Positions 63,089 to 64,000 of a stretch of 64,000 nucleotides of DNA are shown here, in pieces. Under the pieces are notes generated by a model. That model searched no databases, was not told the origin of the DNA, and saw only the letters and a program-made list of their open reading frames with translations. The position numbers were made by a program, and so were the translations under genes. The stretch comes from Kordia sp965283645 (GTDB taxonomy: Bacteria > Bacteroidota > Bacteroidia > Flavobacteriales > Flavobacteriaceae), in the NCBI RefSeq assembly GCF_965283645.1, contig NZ_CBDIPG010000001.1, positions 2,852,001-2,916,000 of the forward strand, in the 5' to 3' direction. The stretch's first letter is position 1, and each line of letters begins with the position of its first letter.

Positions 63089-64000
63089 CTAAAACAGTGA
63101 ATATTGCCCGTTTTTATACTTTTCGTGCAATATTCGATTGAGTCTTGGCATGTTTTTATCTTTAAAATATTTTAACCGTGCCAATTTGATTAGATTTCGA
63201 ATTTGTTCTGCTATTTTTCCTTCACCGCGCATTCGGTTTCCGTAACGACTGTCGCCCAAACTTCCGCCATGACAACTTTCAATTTGATGCAATACTTTTT
63301 CAGCTTTGTCTGGCATCGTTTTGTGAATCCAATCAGAGAATATTTCGCCAATAGCGCCATTCAATCGTACAATGGTAAAGGCAATTGAACTTGCGCCTAA
63401 TTCGGCTACTTTTTTTGCCATTGGTAATATTTCATGACTGTTTATTGATGGAATTATTGGTGCCAACATCACATTAACAGGAATTCCGTTTTCTGCCAAC
63501 GTTTGTACAGTTTCCAATCGTTTTTTAATGGTTGCCGTTCGTGGTTCTAGCACACGGCGCGTTTCTTCCGACAAGGAAGTAATGGAAATATTGACATTAA
63601 CTAAGTTGTCTTTTGCGAGTTCTTTTAAAATGTCTAAATCACGTAGAATTAAAGCATTTTTGGTAATGATTCCGACAGGATGTTTGTATTTTAAAAACAC
63701 CTTTAACAGATTTCTAGTGATTTCAAATTCCTTTTCCGCAGGTTGGTAACAATCTGTATTTCCTGAAAGTATAATTGGGCATGCTTTCCAACTTTTCTTT
63801 TTTATTTTTTCTTCCAACAATTCGGCGGCATTTCGTTTGATCAATATTTTTCGTTCAAAATCCAAACCTGCGCTAAATCCCCAATATTCGTGCGTTACAC
63901 GCGCATAACAATAAATACAACCATGTTCGCAACCTTGATACGGATTTAAGGAATATTCCATACCAACATCCGGACTTTTTACTTTGTTCACAATGGTTTT
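63089..64000 (-). CDS. Radical SAM protein, PA0069/SplB-like (5' partial)
   Basis: The frame runs off the right edge of the window: KTI and a GTG precede NKVKSPDVGMEYSLNPYQG, so the GTG at 63991 is probably internal. The radical SAM motif is CEHGCIYC (C21, C25, C28 from that codon). Later PIILSGNTDCYQPAEKEFEI, LEPRTAT and NRMRGEGKIAEQI are typical of PA0069-like proteins related to spore photoproduct lyase. The reaction is unknown. Confidence 0.9.
   Translation of the reverse strand, partial: KTIVNKVKSPDVGMEYSLNPYQGCEHGCIYCYARVTHEYWGFSAGLDFERKILIKRNAAELLEEKIKKKSWKACPIILSGNTDCYQPAEKEFEITRNLLKVFLKYKHPVGIITKNALILRDLDILKELAKDNLVNVNISITSLSEETRRVLEPRTATIKKRLETVQTLAENGIPVNVMLAPIIPSINSHEILPMAKKVAELGASSIAFTIVRLNGAIGEIFSDWIHKTMPDKAEKVLHQIESCHGGSLGDSRYGNRMRGEGKIAEQIRNLIKLARLKYFKDKNMPRLNRILHEKYKNGQYSLF

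Overview
This window comes from a low-GC member of the Bacteroidetes, most likely a marine Flavobacteriaceae close to Kordia. The grounds are the TAnnTTTG-type promoters, two proteins with type IX secretion C-terminal sorting domains, lipoproteins with short S-C lipoboxes, a DUF3109 and a DUF6503 protein, SusC-style TonB receptor architecture and lanthipeptide leaders of the Bacteroidetes type. The genus is an inference from overall protein character; no rRNA, tRNA or CRISPR array was seen.

Layout. 1-3050: end of a SCO-family copper chaperone, then feoA-feoB and a tiny Cys-rich FeoB-associated protein (ferrous iron uptake). 3800-9630 (minus): a metal-uptake operon of the Mn/Zn/Fe ABC type in the order DtxR/MntR-like repressor, substrate-binding lipoprotein, ATPase, unknown secreted protein, two permeases. 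Both permeases carry winged-helix tails. It is divergent from a TonB-dependent receptor (9727-12000), and a palindrome lies between the two promoters. 12200-15230 (minus): a thioredoxin-like lipoprotein and a polyprenyl synthetase. 15360-22370: a tetR-tolC-MFP-RND efflux operon. 22900-25160: a MORN-type exported protein, then a two-gene unit encoding a DUF6345 protein with a caspase-like His/Cys dyad and its partner. 25250-33770: housekeeping genes (dxs, tadA, cold-shock protein, ClC channel, aspS) mixed with small envelope proteins. 34000-39790: two large exported T9SS cargo proteins (a beta-propeller protein and an M4 metalloprotease). 39825-49470: dGTPase, a PiT phosphate transporter, a DUF6503 protein, class I ribonucleotide reductase (nrdB-nrdA) and a DUF3109 protein. 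49600-56450: MarC, a flavoprotein, an unknown acidic protein, a C-terminal processing protease, dCMP deaminase, a lanthipeptide-like precursor, HupE-like and TerB/DnaJ proteins. 56650-58050: an XRE regulator divergent from a small membrane protein across repeated palindromes, a decayed gene, and a second, unlisted 48-residue lanthipeptide-like precursor. 58250-64000: bacilliredoxin, PlsC acyltransferase, HD phosphohydrolase, an AraC regulator divergent from a small exported protein, a lipoprotein and the end of a radical SAM gene.

Functional themes. About a fifth of the window concerns transition-metal supply: Feo, the ABC operon with its regulator, the TonB receptor and SCO. Nucleotide metabolism is represented by dGTPase, nrdAB and dCMP deaminase. 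The most unusual items are the DUF6345 pair, the two orphan lanthipeptide-like precursors with no synthetase nearby and a decayed gene beside one of them, apparent lesions at the starts of two genes in the metal operon (a frameshift in the signal peptide of the binding protein, and a permease with no normal start codon), a ClC protein lacking the gating glutamate, and a 300-base intergenic mosaic of three palindromic repeat types.
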